Source: Verrucomicrobiales bacterium | GTDB taxonomy: Bacteria; Verrucomicrobiota; Verrucomicrobiia; Limisphaerales; Palsa-1400 | Length of the DNA stretch: 20,007 bases | Direction of reading: 5' to 3' | Assembly (NCBI GenBank): GCA_028293405.1 | Contig: JAQGOW010000274.1 | Span: forward strand, 1 to 20,007 | In this document: piece by piece, positions 7,741-15,238 of the stretch | Layout of the letters: each line of letters begins with the position of its first letter | How positions within the stretch are numbered: position 1 is the first letter of the stretch | Notes under the pieces: generated by a model | Seen by the model: the letters and a program-made list of their open reading frames with translations, nothing else | Database searches by the model: none | What the model was told of the DNA's origin: nothing | Translations under genes and position numbers: made by a program

Positions 7741-8160
7741 ATGAATTCCCGAAGGAAAGGAAAAGTCGGTGAGCGCGAATTTGCTTCGTTGCTGCGCGAG
7801 CACGGTTTTGACGCACGGCGCGGACAGCAATTCTGCGGCGGCGAAGATAGTCCCGACGTCGTAAGCGAAGCGCTCTCCTGGCTGCACTTTGAAATCAAGC
7901 GCGTGCAAAACCTGAATCTTACCGACGCGTGCGTGCAAGCGATCGGTGATTGCGGCGGCAAGCCGTGGGTCGTGGCGCATCGGCGCAATCATGCGCCGTG
8001 GTTGATCACGATGAGTGCCGAAACATTTTTTCACTTTCTGCGGGGCGCGTTGCCTCCAGATGCAAAGAACAAGACAAACAACAATCCTCCGATGCCAAAC
8101 GGCACAGAGAACAAAGAAGAAAGCAAAAGCAATGAGTATGGTCCTACAGTCCAAAGTTAG
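7741..8160 (+). CDS. PD-(D/E)XK nuclease, Holliday-junction-resolvase-like (139 aa)
   Basis: The N-terminal part shows the catalytic pattern of small resolvases: KGKVGEREF with Glu11, SPDVV with Asp39, and FEIKR with Glu51 and Lys53. This is the order E-D-ExK seen in Hjc/RecU-like enzymes. The region after it (ACVQAIGDCGGKPWVVAHRR) fits the conserved core. The last 30 residues are Asn/Lys/Glu-rich and probably disordered. The open frame extends back to 7558, but that part lies in the previous gene, so the ATG at 7741 is taken as the start. In phages such enzymes cut branched DNA before packaging or during recombination. The end overlaps the next gene by 29 nt. Confidence 0.75.
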   Translation: MNSRRKGKVGEREFASLLREHGFDARRGQQFCGGEDSPDVVSEALSWLHFEIKRVQNLNLTDACVQAIGDCGGKPWVVAHRRNHAPWLITMSAETFFHFLRGALPPDAKNKTNNNPPMPNGTENKEESKSNEYGPTVQS

Positions 8161-8770
8161 TACAGAGTTCAAACCGCATCCGGAAGGGATTCACCCCGCC
8201 GTTTGTGTCGACGTCATCGATCTCGGTCTCGTTGAGAACGAGTTCCAAGGTGAAAAGCGAATGGTGCATAAGTTGCGCCTCGTTTTCGAATCTGAACAGA
8301 AGCTCGATGACGGTCGCAATTGCACGATCACGAAAAACTTCACTGCGAGCCTTCATCCGAAAGCGAAGCTGGCGGAGTTCCTCGGAAAATGGCGCGGTCG
8401 TCCGGTCGTTCCTGGTGAAACGATTGACCTCGGCAAGTTGATCGGCGCGTCTTGCACGTTGGTGATTAGTCATCAGCTGAATTTGTCAGGTCAGACTTAC
8501 GGCGCGATCGATGCGGTTTCGAAACCGACAAAGAAGCTTGCGCCTTCCGGTCATTACGATCCTGCGGCTGCGCGTCAGCGCATCGCGGATGCGAAAGCGA
8601 AAGCTGGGCAGGGGATTCCGTCCAATGTGCCTGCGGCACGCGCAAATGTTCCTGCACCCGCAATGCCGGCGCGGAGCATCACGCCCGCGGCTCCGGTCGC
8701 TGAATCCAAAAGCGCCGCGCCGACGCCGGCGCCTTCCGTTCCTGAGTACGATCCTGAAGTCGGATTCTGA
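8132..8770 (+). CDS. Single-stranded-DNA-binding-like phage protein with acidic C-terminal tip (212 aa)
   Basis: Residues 1-120 read as an OB-fold-like beta-rich domain (HPAVCVDVIDLGLVENEFQG, then KLRLVFESEQKLDDGRNCTI, then SCTLVISHQLNLSGQTYGAI). This resembles the DUF669-type replication proteins of phages. Residues 130-200 are Ala/Pro-rich and probably disordered, and the protein ends EYDPEVGF. That layout (DNA-binding domain, flexible linker, acidic tip ending in Phe) mirrors bacterial SSB. The ATG at 8132 is preceded by AGAAGAAAG; an in-frame ATG follows at 8138. The flanking nuclease and primase genes support a role in replication or recombination. Family assignment is by pattern only. 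Confidence 0.65.
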   Translation: MSMVLQSKVSTEFKPHPEGIHPAVCVDVIDLGLVENEFQGEKRMVHKLRLVFESEQKLDDGRNCTITKNFTASLHPKAKLAEFLGKWRGRPVVPGETIDLGKLIGASCTLVISHQLNLSGQTYGAIDAVSKPTKKLAPSGHYDPAAARQRIADAKAKAGQGIPSNVPAARANVPAPAMPARSITPAAPVAESKSAAPTPAPSVPEYDPEVGF

Positions 8771-8810
8771 GCTCAACGAAATCATCCCTTAACACATGAC
8801 GCCAAGGTCA

Positions 8811-8844
8811 CGCGGGGCAGGGCAACTACTGCCCCGCGTTTTTT
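8811..8844 (+). terminator. Intrinsic terminator or attenuator inside the replication operon
   Basis: CGCGGGGCAG (8811-8820) pairs perfectly with CTGCCCCGCG (8829-8838) around an 8-nt loop, followed by six T residues (8839-8844). This is a textbook rho-independent terminator. It follows the ssDNA-binding-like gene and lies only 13 nt before the start of the RecB-like gene. Its position in a run of same-strand genes suggests partial termination or antitermination control. Confidence 0.85.
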
Positions 8845-8857
8845 GAAAGGAAATTTT

Positions 8858-9694
8858 ATGACACTGATTGATAGACAAGCTCCGAGCCATTGGTATTTGC
8901 GAGATGGCCGGCCATTTCATCAAATCGCAAAGAAGGACGGCAGCGGTGACCGCGCCGTCACGCTGGCGGACGCGCGCAAAGTGCTCGCGCTGCCGAGCGT
9001 CACTAACATTTTGGGAGTGCTCGCCAAACCTGGGCTCGATGCGTGGAGGATCGAGCAAGGCATCATGGCGGCGCTGACTTTACCGCGCGGTGCGGATGAA
9101 CCGCTCGACGCGTTTGCTCGTCGCGTCGTCAAAGACATGAGCGAGCAAGTTGAGAAGGCTGCGGACTTCGGCGCGGCGATTCATGCCGCTTGCGAAGCTT
9201 ATGCCATCAACAAGGAACTACCGAGCGATCCAACGTTGCTTGCATTCATCAAGGACGTTGTTCGTTGGTTCGATGAAAACGTCGAGCGCATCGATTGCAT
9301 CGAGCAAGTGATGGTGCATCCAACGGCGCTGTATGCCGGTCGCGTCGATATGGTCGCGAAGATCAAAGACGTTGGCTGGTGCGTAGTGGATTTCAAAACG
9401 CAAAAGGTGAAGCGCTCGGCAAAGGGCGCGCCGAAGCCTGCGTTTTATGAAACGTGGCCGTTGCAGCTCGCGGCGTATCGCGAGGCGGTCAACGTATCTA
9501 CGGGAAAGAACATCGTCGGCCTCGTGTCAGTGGTCATCGACAGCGTCGAGCCCGGTCCTGTGCACGTGAAGGTTTGGCCCGAGACATTCGATTACACGAA
9601 GGTTTTCGCGGCGGCTTACAACGCCTGGAAGTATGTGAAGTGCTATTCGCCTGGCGAATCAGCTCTGAACATCGAACGGCCGGAACTCAACTAG
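8858..9694 (+). CDS. RecB-like PD-(D/E)XK exonuclease family protein (278 aa)
   Basis: The motifs of the RecB/Cas4 nuclease branch appear in order: a His in AAIHAACEAY (His109), AGRVDMVAKI (Asp164), VVDFKTQK (Asp178-Phe-Lys180) and QLAAYREA (Gln203, Tyr207). The ATG at 8858 has a strong GAAAGGAAA ribosome binding site; an in-frame TTG at 8843 lies in the terminator and is rejected. In phages, enzymes like this process DNA ends for recombination or replication, often together with an ssDNA-binding annealing protein, which fits the preceding gene. There is no helicase domain. The exact substrate polarity cannot be judged. Confidence 0.85.
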   Translation: MTLIDRQAPSHWYLRDGRPFHQIAKKDGSGDRAVTLADARKVLALPSVTNILGVLAKPGLDAWRIEQGIMAALTLPRGADEPLDAFARRVVKDMSEQVEKAADFGAAIHAACEAYAINKELPSDPTLLAFIKDVVRWFDENVERIDCIEQVMVHPTALYAGRVDMVAKIKDVGWCVVDFKTQKVKRSAKGAPKPAFYETWPLQLAAYREAVNVSTGKNIVGLVSVVIDSVEPGPVHVKVWPETFDYTKVFAAAYNAWKYVKCYSPGESALNIERPELN

Positions 9695-9705
9695 ATAGGG
9701 GCTCA

Positions 9706-9927
9706 ATGGAAACAAGCCGGCCATCAATGCAGGAAATCGGCCGTGTGCGTCGCCTCATCGGAAATAATCCGGAGAGTAACGCGATGGTGTTGCGGTTCAT
9801 CGCGCATCAGTACGGCGTGACGAGCTTGGCTGATCTGCCTGCGAAGGTTGTTCGGGCGATCTGCAAGCGGCCCGCCGCGTTTGCCCGCGCTGTTAAGCAG
9901 CATTGTGAGACACACCTTTTGCAATAA
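9706..9927 (+). CDS. Small phage protein of unknown function (73 aa)
   Basis: The ATG at 9706 follows the previous stop by 11 nt and is preceded by AGGGG, a good ribosome binding site. The protein is basic and helical (MQEIGRVRRLIGNNPESNAM, then ADLPAKVVRAICKRPAAFAR). I do not recognise a family. A small helical DNA- or protein-binding accessory of the neighbouring primase is possible but not supported by a motif. It sits in a compact operon between a nuclease and a primase. Confidence 0.65.
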   Translation: METSRPSMQEIGRVRRLIGNNPESNAMVLRFIAHQYGVTSLADLPAKVVRAICKRPAAFARAVKQHCETHLLQ

Positions 9928-9945
9928 CCAAGACACCCACGGCAC

Positions 9946-10941
9946 ATGGTTGATCCTCGACACATTGCAGCGCAGTTGCTCGGTTCGATTGATTGGCAAT
10001 CGGAGGTCAGCGGTTTTTGCCGGTGTCCCGGTGAATCGCTACACACGAGCCAAAACGGGGATAAGGATTGCCGCGTTAATGTCGACGGCGCGCCGACGGT
10101 CTTTTGTTTTCATGCCTCGTGTGCGCCTGCGGTCGCCGCCGCCAACCTCCGGTTGCGGCAGGAGTTAGGAGCTAGTAGTTGGGAAATAGTTTTGCCCGAT
10201 GGGCAGACTTTACGGAGTGGCGATGTGTTGCAATCGACGGACGAAATTTTGAAGCGGGAAGTTGTTGAAGTGGAGCGGCGCGCTCGAAGCGACGCGCCCT
10301 ACCATGATGAACGAACGGTTTTGGAAACGCTGCGGGTGGTCGCGGAACGGTTCAAACCGGAATTGTTCGGTGCGTTTCATTGGCCGATGGAGCGGATTCT
10401 CGCGGACTCGCCTTTGCAGGTCAGCGAGCGCGAGCCAGATGAGCAGTTCCGCACCTGGCTAAAATTGTGGCCTGCGCATTCGACGGTTTGGATCGGGGAT
10501 GTTTTCAGCTCGGGCAAGCCTGAGCACAAAACGCATTTTCGACCGGTGGCGGAGTGGTATCAGATTGGGCCGGCTATGGGAAACTTTACGTGCGGCTCGG
10601 CTTTCAAGCCGGGGAGTTTTCAGCGATCGAACGAAAGCATCGACGGGCATCGCTTCCTTGTCATCGAGTCGGACACGCTCAGCAAAGATGAAGTGGGTGC
10701 GGTGTTTGCGTATATGCAGCGGCGGCTTCGGTATCGCCTGCATTGCATCGTGGACACGGCCGGAAAGTCACTGCACGCGTGGTTTGATGCGCCCCGCACT
10801 CGTCTGCACGAAGGGCGATTGAAGGCAGCGCTGCAGGTGTTCGGGTGTGATCCAAAAGTATTTACCTATTCGCAGCCCGTGCGTGTGCCCGGTGCATGGC
10901 GTGACGGGAAACTACAACGGTTGGTTTGGTTGCGCGAATGA
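9946..10941 (+). CDS. Phage primase with zinc-binding N-terminus and AEP (prim-pol) domain (331 aa)
   Basis: Residues 25-59 hold a zinc-ribbon-like set of Cys and His (FCRCPGESLH, then Cys42, then FCFHASC), typical of primases. The C-terminal half contains LVIESDTLS (acidic ES-D at 241-243) and CIVDTAGKSLHAWFD (Ser-Leu-His at 275-277). These match the acidic and sxH motifs of archaeo-eukaryotic-type primases found in phages and plasmids. It would make primers for phage DNA replication, working with the RepA-like helicase encoded immediately downstream with an ATGA overlap. The start ATG at 9946 is the first in frame and has no strong ribosome binding site. Confidence 0.75.
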   Translation: MVDPRHIAAQLLGSIDWQSEVSGFCRCPGESLHTSQNGDKDCRVNVDGAPTVFCFHASCAPAVAAANLRLRQELGASSWEIVLPDGQTLRSGDVLQSTDEILKREVVEVERRARSDAPYHDERTVLETLRVVAERFKPELFGAFHWPMERILADSPLQVSEREPDEQFRTWLKLWPAHSTVWIGDVFSSGKPEHKTHFRPVAEWYQIGPAMGNFTCGSAFKPGSFQRSNESIDGHRFLVIESDTLSKDEVGAVFAYMQRRLRYRLHCIVDTAGKSLHAWFDAPRTRLHEGRLKAALQVFGCDPKVFTYSQPVRVPGAWRDGKLQRLVWLRE

Positions 10942-11954
10942 GCGAGCAAATTGACATTGCAGTTGATCTTGGTGCCGTGCCGCGGCCGTTGCCGGACATT
11001 GTCACGTTTCGTAACTTTGTCGTTAACCCGCCGAAGGCACCGCCGCAAATCATTCAGGGCATCCTGCATCAAGGGTGCAAAATGATTTTGGGCGGAACGG
11101 CCAAGAGCAACAAGTCGTGGGGTTTGCTTGACCTGGCTTTTAGCGTCGCGAGCGGTCAGCAGTGGTGGGGTAAGCAGTGCGCTAAAACGTCGGTCGTTTA
11201 TATCAATTTCGAACTTCAGGATTGGGCAATGGCAGAACGCGTGGACGCGCTTTGCGCGGCGCGGCCGGAGTGCAAAGGCATGGGGGACACGCTCAGTCTT
11301 TGGAATCTGCGCGGGCACAACGCCGATCTGACGGTGTTGCGGCCAAAGTTGCTGGAGCAATTGGCGCGGCATCAGTTCGGGCTAATCATTTTGGATCCCG
11401 CTTACAAGGTGCTGGGCGATCGCGACGAAAACGCGAACGGTGAGATTGCCGAGCTGATGAATGAGTTCGAGGCAATCGCGCAAGGTTCGGGTGCTGCGGT
11501 GGTCATTGCGCATCATTTCGCTAAGGGCGACAGCACGTCGAAGAATCCGATGGATCGCATGAGCGGAGCGGGTGCCTGGGCGCGTGATCCCGATAGCATT
11601 GTCGTTCTCACGCCGCATGAGGAGGACAACTGTTTTACGGTCACGAGCATTTTGCGAAACCTGCCGCAAATGCCCGAATTTGTTTTGTCCTGGGAGTTTC
11701 CGCTGATGCGGGTTGCGAAGGATTTGAACCCGGAGGCGCTGCGGCGTCCGCAGTCCAAAAACAAGGTATGCACGGACAAGGAGTTCATCGATCAACTGAT
11801 TTCGACCACGCCGACATCGCGCGCAAGCATCGTGGCCGCTGCTGACAAAATCGGCATTTCGCGTGGTACGACCGACCGTTACCTGCAACGGTTGACTGAG
11901 AGCGGATTAATTGCCTGTGGTCAAGGACTTTACTGGAGAAAGGAACAGCAATGA
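10938..11954 (+). CDS. RepA-like (AAA_25) hexameric helicase (338 aa)
   Basis: A RecA-fold ATPase. The P-loop variant GGTAKSNKS is at residues 52-60, where Asn replaces the usual Gly before Lys, as often seen in RepA-like phage ATPases. Walker B is LIILDPAYK at about 149-157, and a later strand reads AAVVIAHHFAKG. The C-terminal 70 residues form a winged helix (SRASIVAAADKIGISRGTTD, then RYLQRLTESGLI). The ATG at 10938 overlaps the primase stop as ATGA; a GTG-type frame extension to 10926 is less likely. It should unwind DNA at the phage replication fork. Primase plus RepA-like helicase forms a self-contained replication module. Confidence 0.85.
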   Translation: MSEQIDIAVDLGAVPRPLPDIVTFRNFVVNPPKAPPQIIQGILHQGCKMILGGTAKSNKSWGLLDLAFSVASGQQWWGKQCAKTSVVYINFELQDWAMAERVDALCAARPECKGMGDTLSLWNLRGHNADLTVLRPKLLEQLARHQFGLIILDPAYKVLGDRDENANGEIAELMNEFEAIAQGSGAAVVIAHHFAKGDSTSKNPMDRMSGAGAWARDPDSIVVLTPHEEDNCFTVTSILRNLPQMPEFVLSWEFPLMRVAKDLNPEALRRPQSKNKVCTDKEFIDQLISTTPTSRASIVAAADKIGISRGTTDRYLQRLTESGLIACGQGLYWRKEQQ

Positions 11955-12106
11955 AGACCGCTTTCTCAGTTTTCTCACATCCTTATATAGATAGTGAGAA
12001 AGAACCAAAAGACAGGCAGAAGGGAAGGACCACCCTCCTAGGGGTCGGGTGGCCTTCCTTCTTCTGCCGTTGGACTGCGAATCTTTCCAAACGAACCGAT
12101 TTATGA
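11951..12106 (+). CDS. Possible 51-aa protein bridging helicase and terminase genes
   Basis: The ATG at 11951 overlaps the helicase stop (TGA 11952-11954), and its own TGA (12104-12106) overlaps the terminase small subunit ATG at 12103. Both joins are ATGA-type, the pattern used elsewhere in this operon. The product (MKTAFSVFSHPYIDSEKEPK, then a basic and aromatic tail) matches nothing I know. Against it, the frame runs through two strong hairpins, 11971-12001 and 12015-12068, which suggest a non-coding structure. It could be both, or the double overlap could be chance. Confidence 0.4.
   Translation: MKTAFSVFSHPYIDSEKEPKDRQKGRTTLLGVGWPSFFCRWTANLSKRTDL
11971..12068. repeat. Two tandem hairpins between helicase and terminase genes
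   Basis: The first hairpin pairs TTTCTCAC (11971-11978) with GTGAGAAA (11994-12001). The second has arms of 21 and 22 nt, 12015-12035 and 12047-12068, with an 11-nt loop. Its ends pair GGCAGAAG with CTTCTGCC, and its inner part pairs CCACCC with GGGTGG. There is one bulge and one mismatch. No T-run follows on the plus strand, so a simple terminator is not supported. It may slow or protect the transcript between replication and packaging genes. Confidence 0.6.
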
Positions 12107-12708
12107 GCCGACCATTTGAACAACAACGGCGCGAGTCAGACAAAGCCTTCGCTGCGTTCACTTTGTATTTAAACATGGGTGCGCAACGGTCCACGGCTGC
12201 GGTAGGGAAGAAGTTAGGAAAGAGTGAGGGTTTAATCGAGCGCTGGTGTGCCAAGCACGATTGGAAAACGCGAGTGCAGGCGTTTTCCGCTCACCTCGCA
12301 GTAGTGGAACGCGAGGCGATTGAGGCTCTGGCGCGCGAGAAAGCGATCGATTGGCACAAGCTGCACGAGGAGCAAAAAATTTCGGAATGGAAGGCGCGAA
12401 CGCGAGCGGTGCGGCTGGCGAACATTTTGATGGATCGGATGGAGGCCAACGAAAACAAGTGCGGCACGGCGGAAGGTATCGCGCGGCTGCTGGAAATTCT
12501 GCACAAGCTCGGCCGGTCAGCGACCGGGATGCCGAGTGAGGTCAAGGAGGTGCGCGGGGAATTGAAAGCGACGCTGGAGATCGAATGGGAGATGGCCCTG
12601 AAAAAGGCCTATCCAGTGGCAGCGCCACGGCCCAATGCGGTTGACGTCGAGATTGTGAAAGTTGAAAACGAGCCTGCCGCATTGCCGGCAAGCAAGGAGA
12701 CGAAGTAA
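12103..12708 (+). CDS. Terminase small subunit (201 aa)
   Basis: The N-terminal third carries a helix-turn-helix (MGAQRSTAAVGKKLGKSEGL, then IERWCAKHDWKTRVQAF). This is the DNA-recognition domain characteristic of phage small terminases. A long central helix and a charged C-terminal tail follow. The ATG at 12103 was chosen over the extended frame at 12049, which lies inside a hairpin. The stop TAA shares one base with the start of the large terminase gene. It would bind the phage packaging site and load the large subunit. Confidence 0.8.
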   Translation: MSRPFEQQRRESDKAFAAFTLYLNMGAQRSTAAVGKKLGKSEGLIERWCAKHDWKTRVQAFSAHLAVVEREAIEALAREKAIDWHKLHEEQKISEWKARTRAVRLANILMDRMEANENKCGTAEGIARLLEILHKLGRSATGMPSEVKEVRGELKATLEIEWEMALKKAYPVAAPRPNAVDVEIVKVENEPAALPASKETK

Positions 12709-14126
12709 TGAGTGAACATGAATTGTTTGTTTGTGAAGCGGCGCGCGCAGGTTGCGCTGAAGATCAGGTGCGGAACTTTATTCGCGCGCGAGTGTTTCTC
12801 CAGCAACGGCAGTTGGTGGCGAGCGCGGCAGCGCGGCTCTGCGATATACCGGATGGGCCGACGTCCATCGGCTACGGCGGGGCGCGCGGTGGCGGCAAAT
12901 CGCATTGGCTTTTGGCGCAGATGGGCGCCGATGATTGTCAGCGCGTGCCCGGGCTAAAGTGTTTGCTCTTGCGCAAGGTGGGCAAGTCGAACACTGAGCA
13001 CTTCGAGGATCTGCGCCGAAAGCTGTTCACGTATTTGCCGCATGAGTTTTCTGCGTATCGCGGGTTGCTGACGTTCACGAACGGCTCGCGGATTCATGCC
13101 GGGCATTTCCAATGTGAGAAGGACATCGATAACTATCTCGGCATTGAATACGACGTGATCGGGATTGAGGAGGCGACGACGTTGTCGAAGCGGAAGCACG
13201 ACGATATTTCGACGTGCTGCCGGTCATCGAAAATGTTGCCGGACGGCACGACGTGGCGACCGCGCATTTATTCGACAACGAATCCGGGCGGGATTGGTCA
13301 TGCGTGGTATCGAACGAAGTTCATCATTCCGTTTCAGGATGGGAAGGAAAGCGATACGCGTTTTGTTCCCGCGCGTGTTGAAGATAACAAATTCAACAAT
13401 CCGGAATATCGCAGGACGCTGGAGGCGTTGGGCGGTGGGTGGCAAAAGCGAGCCTGGCTGCATGGCGATTGGGATATTGCGGCGGGGCAGTTCTTCACGA
13501 CATTCCGGCGCGATGCGCATGTGGTGGATGATTTCGATGAGTCTCGCGCGGTGGAGTGGTTCGCGGCGCTCGATTACGGGTTCACGCATTACACGGTTGT
13601 GTTGCTTGGATGTCGCGACTGCGACGGCAACGTGTTCATCGTCGACGAGCATGCGGAGCGGATGTGGATTCCGCATCGTCATGCGCAGGCGATCCGCACG
13701 ATGTTAGCGCGACACAAAACGAGTGAAGGTTTCACGTTGCACCTTTTGAATTTGAAACGGTTCGTCGCCGGCGCGGACGTGTTCAGTCGCCAGAGCGACG
13801 GCACGACGGTGGCGGGGCAGTACGCGGACTTTGGGGTGAAACTGTCGAAAGCCAACATGGACCGAGTGAATGGTTGGGCTGAGGTGCTCGGGTTACTCGG
13901 CGACAGCGCGAACGCGGTGAAGCCGAAGTTGTTTATTCATCGGCGCTGTGCGCGGCTGATCGAGTGCCTGCCGGCATTGCAGCACGATCCGAATCGTCCT
14001 GAGGATGTGCTGAAGGTCGACGCCGACGACGATGGAGTCGGCGGAGACGATGCGGCGGATGCGTTGCGGTATCTGGTCGCGACGAAGCCGCGGGTGATTT
14101 ATCAGCGGAAGCTGAGGGGACTTTGA
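12708..14126 (+). CDS. Terminase large subunit (472 aa)
   Basis: The ATPase half shows Walker A GGARGGGKS (57-65), Walker B YDVIGIEEAT (148-157) and the coupling motif STTNPGG (189-195). The nuclease half begins AALDYGFTHYTVV with Asp289 and ends with DDAADALRYL, whose acidic residues complete an RNase H-like active site. These are the hallmarks of the phage packaging motor, which drives DNA into the capsid and cuts it. Length is typical for the family. The start overlaps the small subunit stop by one base. Unusually, the portal gene does not follow directly but lies 3.7 kb downstream. Confidence 0.95.
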   Translation: MSEHELFVCEAARAGCAEDQVRNFIRARVFLQQRQLVASAAARLCDIPDGPTSIGYGGARGGGKSHWLLAQMGADDCQRVPGLKCLLLRKVGKSNTEHFEDLRRKLFTYLPHEFSAYRGLLTFTNGSRIHAGHFQCEKDIDNYLGIEYDVIGIEEATTLSKRKHDDISTCCRSSKMLPDGTTWRPRIYSTTNPGGIGHAWYRTKFIIPFQDGKESDTRFVPARVEDNKFNNPEYRRTLEALGGGWQKRAWLHGDWDIAAGQFFTTFRRDAHVVDDFDESRAVEWFAALDYGFTHYTVVLLGCRDCDGNVFIVDEHAERMWIPHRHAQAIRTMLARHKTSEGFTLHLLNLKRFVAGADVFSRQSDGTTVAGQYADFGVKLSKANMDRVNGWAEVLGLLGDSANAVKPKLFIHRRCARLIECLPALQHDPNRPEDVLKVDADDDGVGGDDAADALRYLVATKPRVIYQRKLRGL

Positions 14127-14138
14127 AGTGCGCGGAGT

Positions 14139-14225
14139 CCAGAGGTTGCAAATCTCTGGCGCGGAGGTTTGGAGGCGGCGAGAGTCTCCAAAACGAATGG
14201 CTCGCGCCACGGCGGACGCGAGCCA
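14139..14225. repeat. Cluster of three hairpins after the large terminase gene
   Basis: CCAGAG (14139-14144) pairs with CTCTGG (14154-14159). TTTGGAG (14168-14174) pairs with CTCCAAA (14186-14192). TGGCTCGCG (14198-14206) pairs with CGCGAGCCA (14217-14225). The region lies between convergent genes, so one or more may stop transcription, but none has a strong T-run on the plus strand. The third shares its loop with a hairpin at 14647-14675. Confidence 0.55.
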
Positions 14226-14243
14226 AACGGGATGGAGTGGCGG

Positions 14244-14636
14244 CTAGTCTTCGTCTGGCATCATGACGGTGATTGCGGGCTCGGGTTTGTCGATGTCCAG
14301 CGGGCCGCATGTGCCGATCAACTTCACAAGTTTTGCGGCGCGGTTGTCGTTGCGGACGTAGAGTGCGACCACGATGCGGGATTCTTCCGGACGGGTTCTG
14401 AGAATGGCAAAGCGGAGCATCCAAATGATGTCCCAAAGTCTGCCGGCTTCGTCCTGGCCGCTGACGTTTGGCGGCACGGCAACGTAGGCATCGAACACGG
14501 TGCGCGTGATAAACACGGGAAATTTGATTCCGGCTTCTTGCGCGGTCTTGGTGACATCGACCTGCACGCCGTCTGCTAACGCTTGGGCGCGGGTGTAGGT
14601 GTAAACGATTTCGCCGAATGGATTGTCTTGATTCAT
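14244..14636 (-). CDS. DUF6573-like small protein (130 aa)
   Basis: The N-terminal segment IVYTYTRAQALADGVQVDVT followed by KTAQEAGIKFPVFITRTVFD matches my recollection of the DUF6573 family, found in phages, plasmids and other mobile elements. The function of that family is unknown. A second conserved-looking block (GRLWDIIWMLRFAI, then VALYVRNDN) follows. No membrane segment or catalytic motif is visible. The gene faces the terminase genes and may form a leftward unit with the gene at 14684-14998. It lies between two hairpins with a shared loop sequence. Confidence 0.75.
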   Translation of the reverse strand: MNQDNPFGEIVYTYTRAQALADGVQVDVTKTAQEAGIKFPVFITRTVFDAYVAVPPNVSGQDEAGRLWDIIWMLRFAILRTRPEESRIVVALYVRNDNRAAKLVKLIGTCGPLDIDKPEPAITVMMPDED

Positions 14637-14646
14637 AGGTTTTGGT

Positions 14647-14675
14647 TGGCTCCCGCCACTGGCGGACGGGAGCCA
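14647..14675. repeat. Hairpin related to 14198-14225, between two small leftward genes
   Basis: TGGCTCCCG (14647-14655) pairs with CGGGAGCCA (14667-14675) around CCACTGGCGGA. The element at 14198-14225 has the same design with CCACGGCGGA as loop. At one stem position the two differ by a compensated change (G-C versus C-G). It lies 8 nt downstream of the end of the leftward 14684-14998 gene and just ahead of the DUF6573 gene, and could be a processing site or a partial terminator. Confidence 0.6.
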
Positions 14676-14683
14676 TAGAGGGT

Positions 14684-14998
14684 CTATGCTGCTGCGGCTG
14701 CTTCTACTTCGATGGGTGGATGTGCTTCGTTGATGAGCTCCAGTTTGCGCTCGGCAGACATGACACGCGCGAGCGATGACGCGCGGCGAAAGTCATAGAC
14801 ACCGTAAACGGTTTTGACGGGCTCGCCTTGGTCGTCGCCGACATACACTGACCAACGCTGAACATCTGCGCCGGTCTTATCTTTGGTCTGCTCCGGGCCA
14901 CGGAAGAACACTGCTCTAAATGCTTGATTGCTCGACTGTGCGATCCGGTTCATGAGCCCTGGCGTTTCTGATTTTTTGTTTTGTTTATTTGTTTTCAT
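14684..14998 (-). CDS. Small hypothetical protein (104 aa)
   Basis: The ATG at 14998 follows an A-rich leader (AAAAAAAGAAC) and opens with a Lys/Asn-rich tail, MKTNKQNKKSE. The middle (QAFRAVFFRGPEQTKD, then DVQRWSVYVGDDQGEPVKTV) looks like a compact beta-rich domain. A helix (SSLARVMSAERKLELINEAH) and a poly-Ala end follow. I do not know the family. The open frame continues upstream to 15103, but that part overlaps structured sequence and reads unlike protein. It appears co-directional with the DUF6573 gene, 48 nt upstream of it. Confidence 0.65.
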   Translation of the reverse strand: MKTNKQNKKSETPGLMNRIAQSSNQAFRAVFFRGPEQTKDKTGADVQRWSVYVGDDQGEPVKTVYGVYDFRRASSLARVMSAERKLELINEAHPPIEVEAAAAA

Positions 14999-15009
14999 GT
15001 TCTTTTTTT

Positions 15010-15232
15010 TGACTGCTCTGCTGTGCGCTCTCGGACTGTCGCCCTTCATCCGAAAAAGCACGTGAAGGCAGGGCGGATCGCGGGAGTAGTCTTCAGAGGG
15101 CACCGCGAAATCCCCTTGCTGAAACGTGCCGGTGAGGGCGATTGGCTGAGAGTCAGCAGAGGGTAAAAAGGGACTGAGAACTTCTTTTAGGGCTCAGGGG
15201 AATGGCGAGCGCCGACTGAGCGCGTTTCAGTC
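15010..15232 (+). ncRNA. Candidate 5' part of the structured RNA region
   Basis: CTCTGCTG (15016-15023) pairs with CAGCAGAG (15154-15161), enclosing CGCCC...TTCA (15040-15048), which pairs with TGAA...GGGCG (15063-15075) with a bulge. GACTGA (15214-15219) pairs with TCAGTC (15227-15232). These stems are shorter than those downstream and individually could be chance. Their continuity with the 15239-15597 domain suggests the RNA starts near here. No promoter was recognised. Confidence 0.45.
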
Positions 15233-15238
15233 AATCAA

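Noticed and set aside
8843..8857. TTG start extending the RecB-like protein by five residues
   Set aside because: The TTG lies in the terminator T-run and the extension would cover the GAAAGGAAA ribosome binding site of the ATG at 8858.
12015..12068. Rho-independent terminator
   Set aside because: The stem is strong, but no T-run follows on the plus strand and the packaging genes continue directly downstream.
13933..14676. 247-aa minus-strand open frame
   Set aside because: Arg/His/Pro-rich low-complexity translation overlapping both the large terminase and the DUF6573 gene in other frames.
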